From Intestinibaculum porci (GTDB lineage: Bacteria; Bacillota_I; Bacilli_A; Erysipelotrichales; Coprobacillaceae), in contig NZ_AP019309.1 in assembly GCF_003925875.1 (NCBI RefSeq), positions 372,001 to 436,000 on the forward strand: 64,000 bases of DNA. The letters are read 5' to 3'. Position numbers and translations under genes: made by a program. The notes under the pieces were generated by a model. It ran no database searches. It saw nothing but the letters and a program-made list of their open reading frames with translations, and was not told where the DNA came from. Below are positions 27,352 through 35,163 of this stretch, piece after piece (the stretch's first letter is position 1; the number at the start of each line of letters is the position of its first letter).

Positions 27352-27972
27352 ATGATGGATGTGCGCAATATTTCAAAGAGCTATGGGCAGCATCAGGTTA
27401 TTAAAGACTTTTCTTATCATTTTGAGTTAGGACGTATGTATGCGATCGTAGGACCTTCAGGCAGTGGAAAATCCACCTTAGTGAATATGTTTGGACTGTT
27501 AGAAAAGCCTGATTCAGGAACATTAACCATTGATGGTCATAGTCAGGTAAAGCCTTCCTCTAGGCAAGCGATGGTATTAAGAAGAAAAACGATATCTTAT
27601 ATGTTTCAAAACTATGCGCTGATTCCCGAAGAAACTGTACAATACAATTTATCTTTAGTCTTAGATCGTCATGACAAGCAAAAGAAAGAGAAAATGTTAA
27701 AGGTATTAGATCAGGTGGGATTAGATCTTTCACTAAAAGAGAAAGTGTTTACCCTCTCTGGCGGTCAGCAGCAACGCGTTGCTTTAGCTCGTATTCTCTT
27801 ACGTCCAGGAAAGATTATTTTAGCGGACGAACCAACAGGAAATCTTGATGCAATAAATCGTGATCGTATTCTTGCATATTTTAAGAAGCTTAAAGAAGGG
27901 CGTATCATTATTATCGTCACACATGATCAAGAAGTAGCGCAATACTGTGATGACATCATTAGTCTAGCGTAA
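27352..27972 (+). CDS. Short ABC ATPase partner of the second permease
   Basis: A 206-residue ATPase with GPSGSGKSTL, YMFQNYALIPEETVQYNL, LSGGQQQRVALARIL, ILADEPTGNLD and IVTHDQEVA. The length matches the lactococcin 972-group ATPases. It starts directly after the permease stop (ATGATG), with GGGAGAGG ahead of it. Confidence 0.88.
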   Translation: MMDVRNISKSYGQHQVIKDFSYHFELGRMYAIVGPSGSGKSTLVNMFGLLEKPDSGTLTIDGHSQVKPSSRQAMVLRRKTISYMFQNYALIPEETVQYNLSLVLDRHDKQKKEKMLKVLDQVGLDLSLKEKVFTLSGGQQQRVALARILLRPGKIILADEPTGNLDAINRDRILAYFKKLKEGRIIIIVTHDQEVAQYCDDIISLA

Positions 27973-28068
27973 ATGTATTCTAAAATGGAACAGTGGTATA
28001 ATTAAGGTAGAAGATAGATTCTATTACTTATGAGAGGAATGATCGAAATGCTTATTGAAGTTCAATAA

Positions 28069-28164
28069 TTGATATTTGAAAGGCCTTATAGGAAATTAAA
28101 AAATATTAGCAAAGCTGTATTAGTTTTATTGAGTATTATTTCGCTTAATGTAAGTGAAATTTAA
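28069..28164 (+). other. Signal-peptide-like reading frame, possible relic of a small secreted peptide
   Basis: From a TTG at 28069 one frame reads FERPYRKLKNISKAV followed by LVLLSIISLNVSEI and a stop. Basic residues before a short hydrophobic stretch look like the signal sequence of a small exported peptide, in the place where a bacteriocin precursor would sit. There is no good ribosome site or ATG and no mature part, so a functional gene is doubtful. Confidence 0.15.
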
Positions 28165-28179
28165 TTCGGGGTGATTGTC

Positions 28180-28398
28180 ATGAAGACTAAAAAATATGGA
28201 ACAATCTTTATTATTTTTACGATCTTACTTGTGGCTATGATGATTTACTGTCATGTTTATCGGACAAAGATTTACTATCGTGATATGAGCGTCGTATTAT
28301 TGAATTTGTATTACTTTTCATCCGTGGGACGGTATATCTGCGGCCTTGTTTTGTGGGTTGAACAGGTATTGCTCTTAAGAGAAATTTCAAAGAAGTAA
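28180..28398 (+). CDS. Small two-helix membrane protein, unknown
   Basis: A 72-residue protein, MKTKKYGTIFIIFTILLVAM at the start and a second hydrophobic stretch VLLNLYYFSSVGRYICGLVL, with a basic C terminus. GGGGTGATTGTC lies before the ATG. Small two-helix proteins beside bacteriocin transporters are often immunity or accessory factors, but I recognise no family. It ends at its own terminator. Confidence 0.55.
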   Translation: MKTKKYGTIFIIFTILLVAMMIYCHVYRTKIYYRDMSVVLLNLYYFSSVGRYICGLVLWVEQVLLLREISKK

Positions 28399-28405
28399 AC
28401 TTATG

Positions 28406-28436
28406 AGGAGATTTCATTTGGGAAATCTCCTTTTTC
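28406..28436 (+). terminator. Terminator after the small membrane protein
   Basis: GGAGATTTC/GAAATCTCC nine-pair stem followed by TTTTT. Confidence 0.87.
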
Positions 28437-28442
28437 CGTGGC

Positions 28443-28463
28443 GTCAACGTAAAAAACGTTGAC
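28443..28463. promoter_or_regulatory. Inverted repeat overlapping the argS -35 box
   Basis: GTCAACGT-AAAAA-ACGTTGAC, a perfect eight-pair inverted repeat whose right arm supplies the -35 box TTGACA (28459-28464). A likely -10 is TATTGT at 28481-28486. A second palindrome, ATTGTA-T-TACAAT (28482-28494), covers the -10. Either may be an operator. Confidence 0.45.
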
Positions 28464-28522
28464 AGGAGCGAGAAATATGATATTGTATTACAATGTATAA
28501 AAATGTTTAACAGGAGGTAATT

Positions 28523-30184
28523 ATGGCTGCGAATAAGCTTGAGAGCACATTACAGGAAGCTTTAAAAAATGCCATTGTCAAAGCTGGTCTCAGCGATGAT
28601 ATTGAGGCTTCAAAAATTAATATTGAAATTCCTAAAGATAAATCGCATGGCGATTATTCATCTAATATTGCGATGCAGTTAACAAGAGTTTTACACCGTA
28701 ATCCAAGAGAAATTGCACAGCAGATCGTTGATGCATTAGATAAGGAAGCCGGATCTATTGATCGGGTTGAAATTGCCGGACCAGGATTCTTAAATTTCTT
28801 TATGAAGAATGATGCGTTAACATCTATTATTAAAGAAGTATTAACGGAAAAAGAAAACTATGGTGCCAGTGATTTTGGGAAAGGGATCAAATACGATGTA
28901 GAATTTGTCTCTGCCAATCCAACCGGTGATTTACATTTAGGCCATGCTAAAGGGGCTGCTGTTGGTGACAGTATTGTCCGTATTATGAGAAAAGCAGGCT
29001 ATGATGTGACAGCAGAATACTATATTAATGATGCTGGTAACCAGATTACGAATTTAGCATTATCTTTATATACGCGTTATTTAGCTTTATTTGGTATTGA
29101 AAGAGAAATGCCTAAAGATGGTTACTATGGTCAGGATGTCAAAGACATTGCGGCGAAAGTGAAAGAAGAACATGGGGATGAATTCCTTCATATTGATGAA
29201 GAAGAAGCTATTCATTTCTTTAGAAAATTAGGAACAGAACATGAATTACAGAAGATTAAAGATATCTTAAAGGAATTCAGAGTTCATTTTGATTACTGGT
29301 TCTCAGAAACATCACTCTATCGTGAAAATATGATTCAGCCAGTTATTGATGCTTTAGATGCAAAAGGCTACTTATATAAAGAAGATGGTGCTTTATGGTT
29401 CAGATCAACAGATTTTGATGATGATAAGGACCGTGTATTAATTAAGAAAGATGGTTCTTATACATATTTCACACCAGATATTGCTTATCATAAAAATAAA
29501 TTTGATCGTGGCTTCGATTACTTAGTTGATTTATTTGGCGCTGATCATCATGGTTACATCAATCGTATGAAAGCGGCGATGCAGGCTTTAGGCTATAATA
29601 AAGATCAGTTAAATATTGATATTATGCAGTTAGTCCAGATGGTGGAAAATGGTGAAGTTGTCAAGATGAGTAAACGTACTGGCAATGCCGTTACCATTAA
29701 AGACTTAATTGAAGAGATCGGTGTTGATGCAACCCGTTACTTCTTCGTTTCTAAAGCTGCTAATACACCATTTGAATTTGATTTAGGCTTAGCCAAATCT
29801 CAGTCCAATGAAAACCCTGTTTACTATGCTCAGTACGCTCATGCCAGATTATGTTCAATCATGCGCAGTGCGAAAGAACAGGGCTACGCATGCGCTGATC
29901 ATTATGAATTATTAACAAATCCAAAAGAAGTGGATTTATTAAAACAGATCGGTGAATTCAGAAATGTCATTATTGATGCAGCAAAAGCGCGTGCACCACA
30001 TAAGGTGGCGAACTATATTCAGAAACTTGCGCAATTATTCCATTCATTCTATAATGATTGTTATGTATTAGACGAGGCAAACAGAGAATTATCTAACCAG
30101 CGTATCGCTTTATGCCTGGCTACAAAAACAACTTTAGCGAATGCTTTAAATGTCATTGGTGTATCAGCACCAGAAAAAATGTAG
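28523..30184 (+). CDS. argS: Arginyl-tRNA synthetase
   Basis: A 553-residue class I synthetase that charges tRNA-Arg. An N-terminal additional domain comes first (residues 1-115, ending GPGFLNFFM). Then VSANPTGDLHLGHAKGAAVGD carries the HIGH-type motif (HLGH), and VVKMSKRTGNAVTI is the KMSKS equivalent. The C-terminal anticodon-binding helix bundle includes NPVYYAQYAHARLCSIMR. CAGGAGG lies before the ATG. The rpoE gene starts nine bases after its stop, as in several Bacillota. Confidence 0.97.
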   Translation: MAANKLESTLQEALKNAIVKAGLSDDIEASKINIEIPKDKSHGDYSSNIAMQLTRVLHRNPREIAQQIVDALDKEAGSIDRVEIAGPGFLNFFMKNDALTSIIKEVLTEKENYGASDFGKGIKYDVEFVSANPTGDLHLGHAKGAAVGDSIVRIMRKAGYDVTAEYYINDAGNQITNLALSLYTRYLALFGIEREMPKDGYYGQDVKDIAAKVKEEHGDEFLHIDEEEAIHFFRKLGTEHELQKIKDILKEFRVHFDYWFSETSLYRENMIQPVIDALDAKGYLYKEDGALWFRSTDFDDDKDRVLIKKDGSYTYFTPDIAYHKNKFDRGFDYLVDLFGADHHGYINRMKAAMQALGYNKDQLNIDIMQLVQMVENGEVVKMSKRTGNAVTIKDLIEEIGVDATRYFFVSKAANTPFEFDLGLAKSQSNENPVYYAQYAHARLCSIMRSAKEQGYACADHYELLTNPKEVDLLKQIGEFRNVIIDAAKARAPHKVANYIQKLAQLFHSFYNDCYVLDEANRELSNQRIALCLATKTTLANALNVIGVSAPEKM

Positions 30185-30193
30185 GAGGAAACT

Positions 30194-30523
30194 ATGGATT
30201 ACTCACAGACTTCAATGGTTGATGTTGCTTACGACATCATGGAAGGCCTGAAAGCCCCAATCGATTTCTATGAATTATGGGAACAGGTCGCAGAAAAGAA
30301 AAACTTCACAACAGAAGAAAGAGATGAAAACGAATCTGTATTCTATACCAATATTACTTTAGATGGTCGTATGATCACTGTTGGTGAAAACAGATGGGAT
30401 TTAAGAGAACGTCATAAATTTGAAGATGTTCATATTGATATGAATGATGTTTATTCTGATGACGAAGAGGAAGAAGAAGAAACAGACGACGGTTCAATCG
30501 AAGATAGCTATAGCGATGATTAA
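30194..30523 (+). CDS. rpoE: RNA polymerase delta subunit
   Basis: A 109-residue protein with a folded N-terminal half (SMVDVAYDIMEGLKAPIDFYELWEQV, then ITLDGRMITVGENRWDLRERHKFE) and a disordered, almost wholly acidic tail (DDEEEEEETDDGSIEDSYSDD). Delta subunits of Bacillota raise polymerase recycling and transcription specificity. It is co-transcribed with argS and ends at a terminator. Confidence 0.94.
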   Translation: MDYSQTSMVDVAYDIMEGLKAPIDFYELWEQVAEKKNFTTEERDENESVFYTNITLDGRMITVGENRWDLRERHKFEDVHIDMNDVYSDDEEEEEETDDGSIEDSYSDD

Positions 30524-30524
30524 G

Positions 30525-30548
30525 AAGAACACTCCGGTGTTCTTTTTC
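30525..30548 (+). terminator. Terminator of argS-rpoE
   Basis: AAGAACAC/GTGTTCTT stem with TCCG loop, then TTTTC. Confidence 0.87.
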
Positions 30549-30600
30549 TTTTGCTTTCATTGACTTACTCTGTCAGGATCATACTTTATGAAATTTTTGT

Positions 30601-31007
30601 GAGGGGTTCGCGAGGGGTTTGCGAGGGGTTCGCGAGGGGTTCGTGAGGGGTTCGCGAGGGGTTCGTGAGGGGTTCGTGAGGGGTTCGCGAGGGGTTCGTG
30701 AGGGGTTCGTGAGGGGTTCGTGAGGGGTTCGCGAGGGGTTCGCGAGGGGTTCGTGAGGGGTTCGCGAGGGGTTTGCGAGGGGTTCGTGAGGGGTTCGCGA
30801 GGGGTTCGCGAGGGGTTCGTGAGGGGTTTGTGAGGGGTTCGTGAGGGGTTTGTGAGGGGTTCGTGAGGGGTTCGCGAGGGGTTCGTGAGGGGTTCGTGAG
30901 GGGTTCGCGAGGGGTTCGTGAGGGGTTCGCGAGGGGTTCGTGAGGGGTTCGTGAGGGGTTCGCGAGGGGTTCGCGAGGGGTTCGTGAGGGGTTTGCGAGG
31001 TGTTTGC
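30601..31007 (+). repeat. Array of 36 (plus one degenerate) 11-bp repeats GAGGGGTTYGY
   Basis: Thirty-six head-to-tail units run without any indel from 30601 to 30996, followed by one degenerate copy (GAGGTGTTTGC). Only positions 9 (C in 31, T in 5) and 11 (C in 17, T in 19) vary. Every unit has a GGGG run, so the + strand could form stacked G-quadruplexes with 7-base loops. It lies between the rpoE terminator and the AlbA_2 gene. The open frame on the minus strand across it is a product of composition. Confidence 0.95.
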
Positions 31008-31176
31008 AAGGGCTCTGATGGGGATGAATGGAACAACGGCTGTATGTTTATAGAATAATATAAAATCGAAAATTATATTTTTTGTAAGATGTTTTATCGT
31101 GTGATTAAGTTTTTTTGTTTGAAGATTTGCGTTGGTGTTATACTGATATTGGTTGAGGAGGTGCGTTGTTGATAAA

Positions 31177-32628
31177 ATGAATAATTTCGATGTATTAGAA
31201 CATTATTCTCATGATGAAGAAGGACAATATTTTGATCGTAAGAGTGCCAGGATTAAACCTAAGGATATTGCGAGACATCTGGTTGCTTTTGCTAATGGGA
31301 ATGGTGGAGAATTAGTGATTGGTATTGAGGATGATGGTGAAATTTCAGGCTTTGATTATCCTCAAGCAAATCCATTGAATGATTTTTTAGATATCCCTTT
31401 TACATATTGTAAAGGAGACTTTAGATATCAGTATCAAATTTATGACGTAGAGGTTGGTGACAGGAAAGATCAAGTTTTAGTTTTTGAAGTGAACCCCAGT
31501 GAAAATAAAGTTATAAAAACTATTGATAATAAAGTCTACCTCAGGGTAGGAGATCAATCGAAATTGCTTAGCCATGATCAAATTACACAATTGGAGTTTG
31601 ACAAAGGTGAACGTTATTTTGAAGATTTGATTCTTGAAGACTCGAGCTATGATGATGTAGATATGAATACAATTGATGAATATCGTTCAATCTTAAAGAC
31701 GAGTTTAAGTGGCGAAGAAATTCTTAAGGCAAGAAACTTATTGAAAAATGGACATTTGACTTATGCAGGTGCTCTTCTTTTTGCAAAATATCCCACACAG
31801 TTTTTGCCAAATGCACGAGTAAGGGTTTTAAAATTTGATGGGAACAAAATGCATACCGGAGAAAGGCTAAATATTAGTAAGGATAAAAATTTTGAGGAAA
31901 ATCTTCCAACGCTTTTAAAGAATATTAGAGAATTTATTACAACATTGTTAAAGGAATACCAGTTTTTAGATCGTGATGGTATTTTTAAAACTGTTTCTGA
32001 GTATCCAGAATTTGCATGGCTTGAAGGTATTGTGAATAGTGTAACACATCGGGATTATTCATTTCGAGGTGATTATATTCGTGTGTCCATCTACGATGAT
32101 CGGCTGGAAGTCTTTAGTCCGGGAAAATTACCTAATATTGTAACGCTAGATAATATGATCGAAACTAGATATTCACGTAATCCGCGAATTGCTAGAGTCT
32201 TAAATGAATTTGGCTTTGTACGTGAATTAAATGAAGGTGTCAAAAGAATATATGAAGAAATGGATCATTACTTTTTGAATAAGCCTATTTATTCTGAACC
32301 AAACAATAATGCGGTTTTACTGGTTTTGGAAAATAATAGCAAAGATCGTAAGATGAAAACAACAAAAGAAATAACTCATTTATTGACACCTGAACTTTTG
32401 AGAAGTCTTGATGAATCAGAAATGAAAATTATACAATATGTTACAGTACATGGTCGGATTAATATAAAAAAGACAAAAAAAATACTTGGCAAAGGAGATA
32501 CATATTCTAGAAGGCGACTAAAAAACTTACAAGATAAAAAAATTCTTAGGTGGCACGGAACTAATAAAACTGATCCCTATCAGTATTATTCTTTAGAAGA
32601 TCTTTACGATACAAGTACAAATTCATAA
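31177..32628 (+). CDS. AlbA_2 (Schlafen-type) domain regulator with C-terminal winged helix
   Basis: A 483-residue protein. The N-terminal AlbA_2 domain has GQYFDRKSARIKPKDIARHLVAFANGNGGELVIGIEDDGEISGF. The central part includes WLEGIVNSVTHRDYSFRGDYIRVSIYDDRLEVFSPGKLPN (the GHKL-like ATPase C region typical of COG2865), and the tail carries a winged helix (KIIQYVTVHGRINIKKTKKILGKGDTYSRRRLKNLQDKKIL). Such proteins are presumed ATP-binding transcription regulators. GAGGAGGTG lies 13 bases ahead of the ATG at 31177, a long spacing; the alternative is a TTG at 31153. A/T-rich codon use suggests a transferred gene. Confidence 0.85.
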   Translation: MNNFDVLEHYSHDEEGQYFDRKSARIKPKDIARHLVAFANGNGGELVIGIEDDGEISGFDYPQANPLNDFLDIPFTYCKGDFRYQYQIYDVEVGDRKDQVLVFEVNPSENKVIKTIDNKVYLRVGDQSKLLSHDQITQLEFDKGERYFEDLILEDSSYDDVDMNTIDEYRSILKTSLSGEEILKARNLLKNGHLTYAGALLFAKYPTQFLPNARVRVLKFDGNKMHTGERLNISKDKNFEENLPTLLKNIREFITTLLKEYQFLDRDGIFKTVSEYPEFAWLEGIVNSVTHRDYSFRGDYIRVSIYDDRLEVFSPGKLPNIVTLDNMIETRYSRNPRIARVLNEFGFVRELNEGVKRIYEEMDHYFLNKPIYSEPNNNAVLLVLENNSKDRKMKTTKEITHLLTPELLRSLDESEMKIIQYVTVHGRINIKKTKKILGKGDTYSRRRLKNLQDKKILRWHGTNKTDPYQYYSLEDLYDTSTNS

Positions 32629-32752
32629 TAGGGTTCATAATCAATTCATAAAGATTCTTTATATTGTAGGTGTCAGGTGAGAACTGACGGATAAAGCAAA
32701 CATAAAAATTTCCCTTTCCTTAAAAGATGTCAACAATAATAATAGACATCAC
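32629..32752. other. Spacer with small hairpin
   Basis: Holds TTCATAATCAATTCATAAAG (an 11-bp-spaced pair) and a GTCAG/CTGAC hairpin. No gene is seen. Confidence 0.4.
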
Positions 32753-32777
32753 GCACGCTTTCCCCAGCGTGCTTTTC
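32753..32777 (+). terminator. Terminator downstream of the AlbA_2 gene
   Basis: GCACGCT/AGCGTGC stem with TTCCCC loop, then TTTTC. Confidence 0.82.
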
Positions 32778-32792
32778 TTTTGACAAATAAAA

Positions 32793-32820
32793 TAAAAAAA
32801 CGGAATACGAGATTCCGTTA
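32793..32820 (-). terminator. Terminator of the small leftward gene
   Basis: ACGGAAT/ATTCCGT stem flanked on the plus strand by seven As, giving a T run in the leftward direction. Confidence 0.82.
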
Positions 32821-33066
32821 ATCAAATAATGATGTGACTTCATCTAATGGACAAAATTCATCATAACCACGCATGGCGTTGGTTTCAATGATGGTTAAAC
32901 GTAACTGTCCGACATTCCATTGGGTAGCACCATTTTCCTGGCAGTTTTTGTAGGCATCGTCGATCGCTGCCATGGTGGCTGCATCTTTGACGTTATTACG
33001 TAAGATTTCCATGGCCTGCTTGCAGCGTTCATACTGAACTTCTACTGGTGATTCATCATATGTCAT
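32818..33066 (-). CDS. Small cytosolic protein, unknown function
   Basis: An 82-residue acidic, mostly helical protein with no membrane segment (EVQYERCKQAMEILRNNV, then AAIDDAYKNCQENG). It has three cysteines. No family is recognised. It has a good ribosome site (AAAGGAGCG) before the ATG and its own terminator, and its base composition is like core genes, so it is likely real. It is divergent from gap. Confidence 0.65.
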   Translation of the reverse strand: MTYDESPVEVQYERCKQAMEILRNNVKDAATMAAIDDAYKNCQENGATQWNVGQLRLTIIETNAMRGYDEFCPLDEVTSLFD

Positions 33067-33192
33067 GTTTCATCGCTCCTTTAAAATTCTTTATTCAAAT
33101 ATTAAGAATAACAATTTCACATAGAAAAAGCAATGGCTTCCAAGCATATGTTAACGAATATGAAAAAAATTTTCTACAATTGTTAGAATAGT

Positions 33193-33206
33193 GTAAACCG
33201 TTATCA
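33193..33206. promoter_or_regulatory. cre-like sequence upstream of gap
   Basis: The stretch AAACCGTTATCA agrees with the cre consensus in 12 of 14 positions on either strand. It lies about 30-40 bp upstream of the -35 box. It is weaker than the 49870 site. Confidence 0.3.
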
Positions 33207-33234
33207 AAAATATTCTAAAGAAAGATGGAAACCA

Positions 33235-33263
33235 TTGATTTTAGAAATTTTATGAATTATAAT
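33235..33263 (+). promoter_or_regulatory. Promoter of gap
   Basis: TTGATT at 33235-33240, 17-bp spacer, TATAAT at 33258-33263. The start site near 33270 rules out the in-frame start at 33225. Confidence 0.72.
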
Positions 33264-33299
33264 CTCTATAGAAATTTAATTAAGGAGGAATGTCATAAA

Positions 33300-34310
33300 A
33301 TGGCAGTAAAAGTTGCAATTAATGGTTTTGGCCGTATTGGTCGTTTAGCATTCAGACAGATGTTTGGTGCAGAAGGGTATGAAGTAGTTGCTATCAACGA
33401 TTTAACTTCACCTAAAATGTTAGCATATTTATTAAAATATGATTCTTCACAGGGTAAATATGCTTTAGCTGATACAGTAGAAGCTAAAGAAAACTCAATC
33501 GTTGTTGATGGTAAAGAAATTACTATCTACAAAGAACCAGATGCTAATAACTTACCTTGGGGTGAATTAGGAGTAGATGTAGTTCTTGAATGTACAGGTT
33601 TCTATACTTCAAAAGCAAAAGCTCAGGCTCACATCAACGCTGGTGCTAAGAAAGTTGTTATCTCAGCTCCTGCTGGAAACGATTTAAAGACAATCGTATT
33701 CAACACTAACAATGAAACATTATCAGCTGATGATCAGATCATCTCTGCAGCTTCATGTACTACAAACTGCTTAGCTCCAATGGCTAAAGCATTAAACGAC
33801 AAATGGGAAGTTAAAGCTGGTATCATGTTAACAGTTCATGCTTACACTGGTGACCAGATGATCCTTGATGGACCACAGAGAAAAGGTAACTTAAGAAGAT
33901 CTAGAGCTGGTGCAGTCAACATCACTCCAACTTCTACTGGTGCTGCAAAAGCTATCGGTTCAGTTGTTACTGAATTAAATGGTAAATTAATCGGTTCAGC
34001 ATTACGTGTACCTGTTCCTACTGGATCAATCACTGTTTTAACAGCTACTGTAAAAGGTAACCCAACTGTTGATGAAATCAACGCTCAGATGAAAGCTAAC
34101 ACTACTGAATCATTCGGTTACAACGAAGACGATATCGTATCTTCTGATATCGTAGGTATGAGATTCGGTTCATTATTCGATTCTACTTTAACTATGGTTA
34201 ACCCAATCTCTGATGATGAATCAGAAGTTCAGGTAGTATCTTGGTATGATAACGAAAACTCATTCACTTCTAACATGGTTAGAACTATTAAGTATTTCGC
34301 TGAATTATAA
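33300..34310 (+). CDS. gap: Glyceraldehyde-3-phosphate dehydrogenase
   Basis: A 336-residue NAD-dependent glycolytic enzyme. Rossmann start [18 protein letters not shown], active-site [18 protein letters not shown] with the catalytic Cys, [40 protein letters not shown] and the closing [16 protein letters not shown] are all present. AAGGAGGAA lies before the ATG at 33300. It is a monocistronic unit with codon use typical of very highly expressed genes. The usual cggR/pgk/tpi neighbours are absent here. Confidence 0.97.
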   Translation: MAVKVAINGFGRIGRLAFRQMFGAEGYEVVAINDLTSPKMLAYLLKYDSSQGKYALADTVEAKENSIVVDGKEITIYKEPDANNLPWGELGVDVVLECTGFYTSKAKAQAHINAGAKKVVISAPAGNDLKTIVFNTNNETLSADDQIISAASCTTNCLAPMAKALNDKWEVKAGIMLTVHAYTGDQMILDGPQRKGNLRRSRAGAVNITPTSTGAAKAIGSVVTELNGKLIGSALRVPVPTGSITVLTATVKGNPTVDEINAQMKANTTESFGYNEDDIVSSDIVGMRFGSLFDSTLTMVNPISDDESEVQVVSWYDNENSFTSNMVRTIKYFAEL

Positions 34311-34344
34311 TACTGCAATAATTAGAGAAAAATTTAATGAAATG

Positions 34345-34370
34345 AAACCTCCCGCTTTGGGAGGTTTTCC
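34345..34370 (+). terminator. Terminator of gap
   Basis: AAACCTCCC/GGGAGGTTT stem with GCTTT loop, then TTCC. Confidence 0.85.
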
Positions 34371-34388
34371 TTTACCCTTTAGGGTATG

Positions 34389-34416
34389 AAAAAAGGCGAG
34401 GATTTCGCCTTTTTAA
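34389..34416. terminator. Terminator of the lysozyme gene
   Basis: AAAAAGGCGA/TCGCCTTTTT stem usable in both directions, ahead of the lysozyme stop codon. Confidence 0.85.
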
Positions 34417-34420
34417 ACTA

Positions 34421-34927
34421 TTATAATATGTGATATAAGCTGCGTGCGTAGCTGGCACGACGAGCAGAAGCACTGCTGCGAGCGGCTGGTCTTTCAAAGT
34501 CATAACAGAATTTGTAAGCGGCTCTGTAGGCGCCTGAGGCAGAATTGCCAGCACCTTTAATAGAACGGTAAACACCGCGATAAGATGTTTTTAATTCATG
34601 ATCTAAGAATTTAACCTGCCCTTTAATTGAAGAAGCACTTAAGCCATGACGGGCGCAATATCTTCTTAAGTTGGCTTTACGGCCGCCAGTCCACTGAACT
34701 AAGCCATAGCAGACACCGCCAGATCGAGGATTGTAACCTGATTCATATTTGATATTAGACATAATCCCGGCAGCGCCAGCTTTAGAGTATCCTAAGCTGC
34801 GTAAAGTGCTATAGATTTTAGCGCGGTTTGATGCCGCATTTGTATGAGATGTATGGGAAGTAAAGATGCCTGCACAAAGTAAACAGATCATAACGATGAG
34901 TGAGCATTTTTTAATTATTGTTTTCAT
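34421..34927 (-). CDS. Secreted phage tail tip lysozyme-like muralytic protein
   Basis: A 168-residue exported protein. MKTIIKKCSLIVMICLLCAG and following residues to the AA site near 32 form a signal peptide. The rest is one domain: IYSTLRSLGYSKAGAAGIMSNIKYESGYNPRS (catalytic-Glu region), GVCYGLVQWTGGRKANLRRYC, QVKFLDHELKTSYRGVYRSI and CYDFERPAARSSASARRASYARSLY. This is the phage tail lysozyme (Phage_lysozyme2) pattern, here a stand-alone cell-wall hydrolase. The promoter is flanked by 11-bp TAAG repeats on both sides, suggesting tight control by a WalR/PhoP-like regulator. It is divergent from the ctp gene. Confidence 0.87.
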   Translation of the reverse strand: MKTIIKKCSLIVMICLLCAGIFTSHTSHTNAASNRAKIYSTLRSLGYSKAGAAGIMSNIKYESGYNPRSGGVCYGLVQWTGGRKANLRRYCARHGLSASSIKGQVKFLDHELKTSYRGVYRSIKGAGNSASGAYRAAYKFCYDFERPAARSSASARRASYARSLYHIL

Positions 34928-34945
34928 AGTGACCTCTTTCTATTT

Positions 34946-34982
34946 CTTACGAATCTCTTACAAAATTCTTAAGAAAATCTTA
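34946..34982 (-). promoter_or_regulatory. Four 11-bp direct repeats in the lysozyme leader
   Basis: TAAG read leftward (CTTA on the plus strand at 34946, 34957, 34968 and 34979) repeats with exact 11-bp period just after the expected start site, a repressor position. WalR sites (TGTWAH-N5-TGTWAH) have the same period, and WalR governs wall hydrolases in B. subtilis. The bases match that consensus only in part. Confidence 0.6.
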
Positions 34983-34996
34983 ATTTCTACAAGGGC

Positions 34997-35024
34997 ATCA
35001 TATCATACTCAAATCAGATGTCAA
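34997..35024 (-). promoter_or_regulatory. Promoter of the lysozyme gene
   Basis: Leftward TTGACA (35024-35019), 16-bp spacer, TATGAT (35002-34997). Confidence 0.72.
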
Positions 35025-35031
35025 TAGAATT

Positions 35032-35046
35032 CTTAAGAAAAACTTA
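35032..35046 (-). promoter_or_regulatory. Two further 11-bp-spaced TAAG repeats upstream of the -35 box
   Basis: CTTAAG copies at 35032 and 35043, 11 bp apart, end eight bases upstream of the lysozyme -35, an activator position. Both are self-complementary CTTAAG, so direction is ambiguous. Confidence 0.5.
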
Positions 35047-35127
35047 AGAATTTGGTGATTTTCATGATTTGAATGGATGAATGAAGTCATGAAAATATTG
35101 CATGCATATATCAAAGAAGGAGCGATT

Positions 35128-35163
35128 ATGGTAGAATATTTGCGGGTGATTCAAGATGCATAA
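35128..35163 (+). CDS. Possible 11-codon upstream ORF overlapping ctp
   Basis: ATG with an excellent ribosome site (AAGGAGCG) encodes [11 protein letters not shown]. Its stop overlaps the first codons of ctp (ATG at 35156). The ctp ATG itself has only a weak GGGTGATT. Translational coupling is suggested; the peptide itself may be irrelevant. Part of it also reads as an extended -10 (TGGTAGAAT). Confidence 0.3.
   Translation: MVEYLRVIQDA

Noticed and set aside
28069-28164. Lactococcin 972-like precursor gene
   Set aside because: Only a signal-like stretch is present, with no ATG, no ribosome site and no mature peptide.
30601-31007. Repeat array as a CRISPR
   Set aside because: Units are 11 bp with no spacers and no cas genes nearby.
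30557-31036. 159-residue open frame on the minus strand with TNPSRTPREPL-type repeats
   Set aside because: The 11-bp repeat contains no stop in this frame by composition. The start is a TTG without a ribosome site and there is no promoter, so coding is not supported.
32634-32660. TTCATAATCAATTCATAAAG as another 11-bp regulator array
   Set aside because: Only two copies, with a different motif, and downstream of a gene rather than before one.
34421-34927. Lysozyme gene as part of a prophage
   Set aside because: It has a signal peptide, its own regulated promoter and terminator, and no other phage gene within reach.
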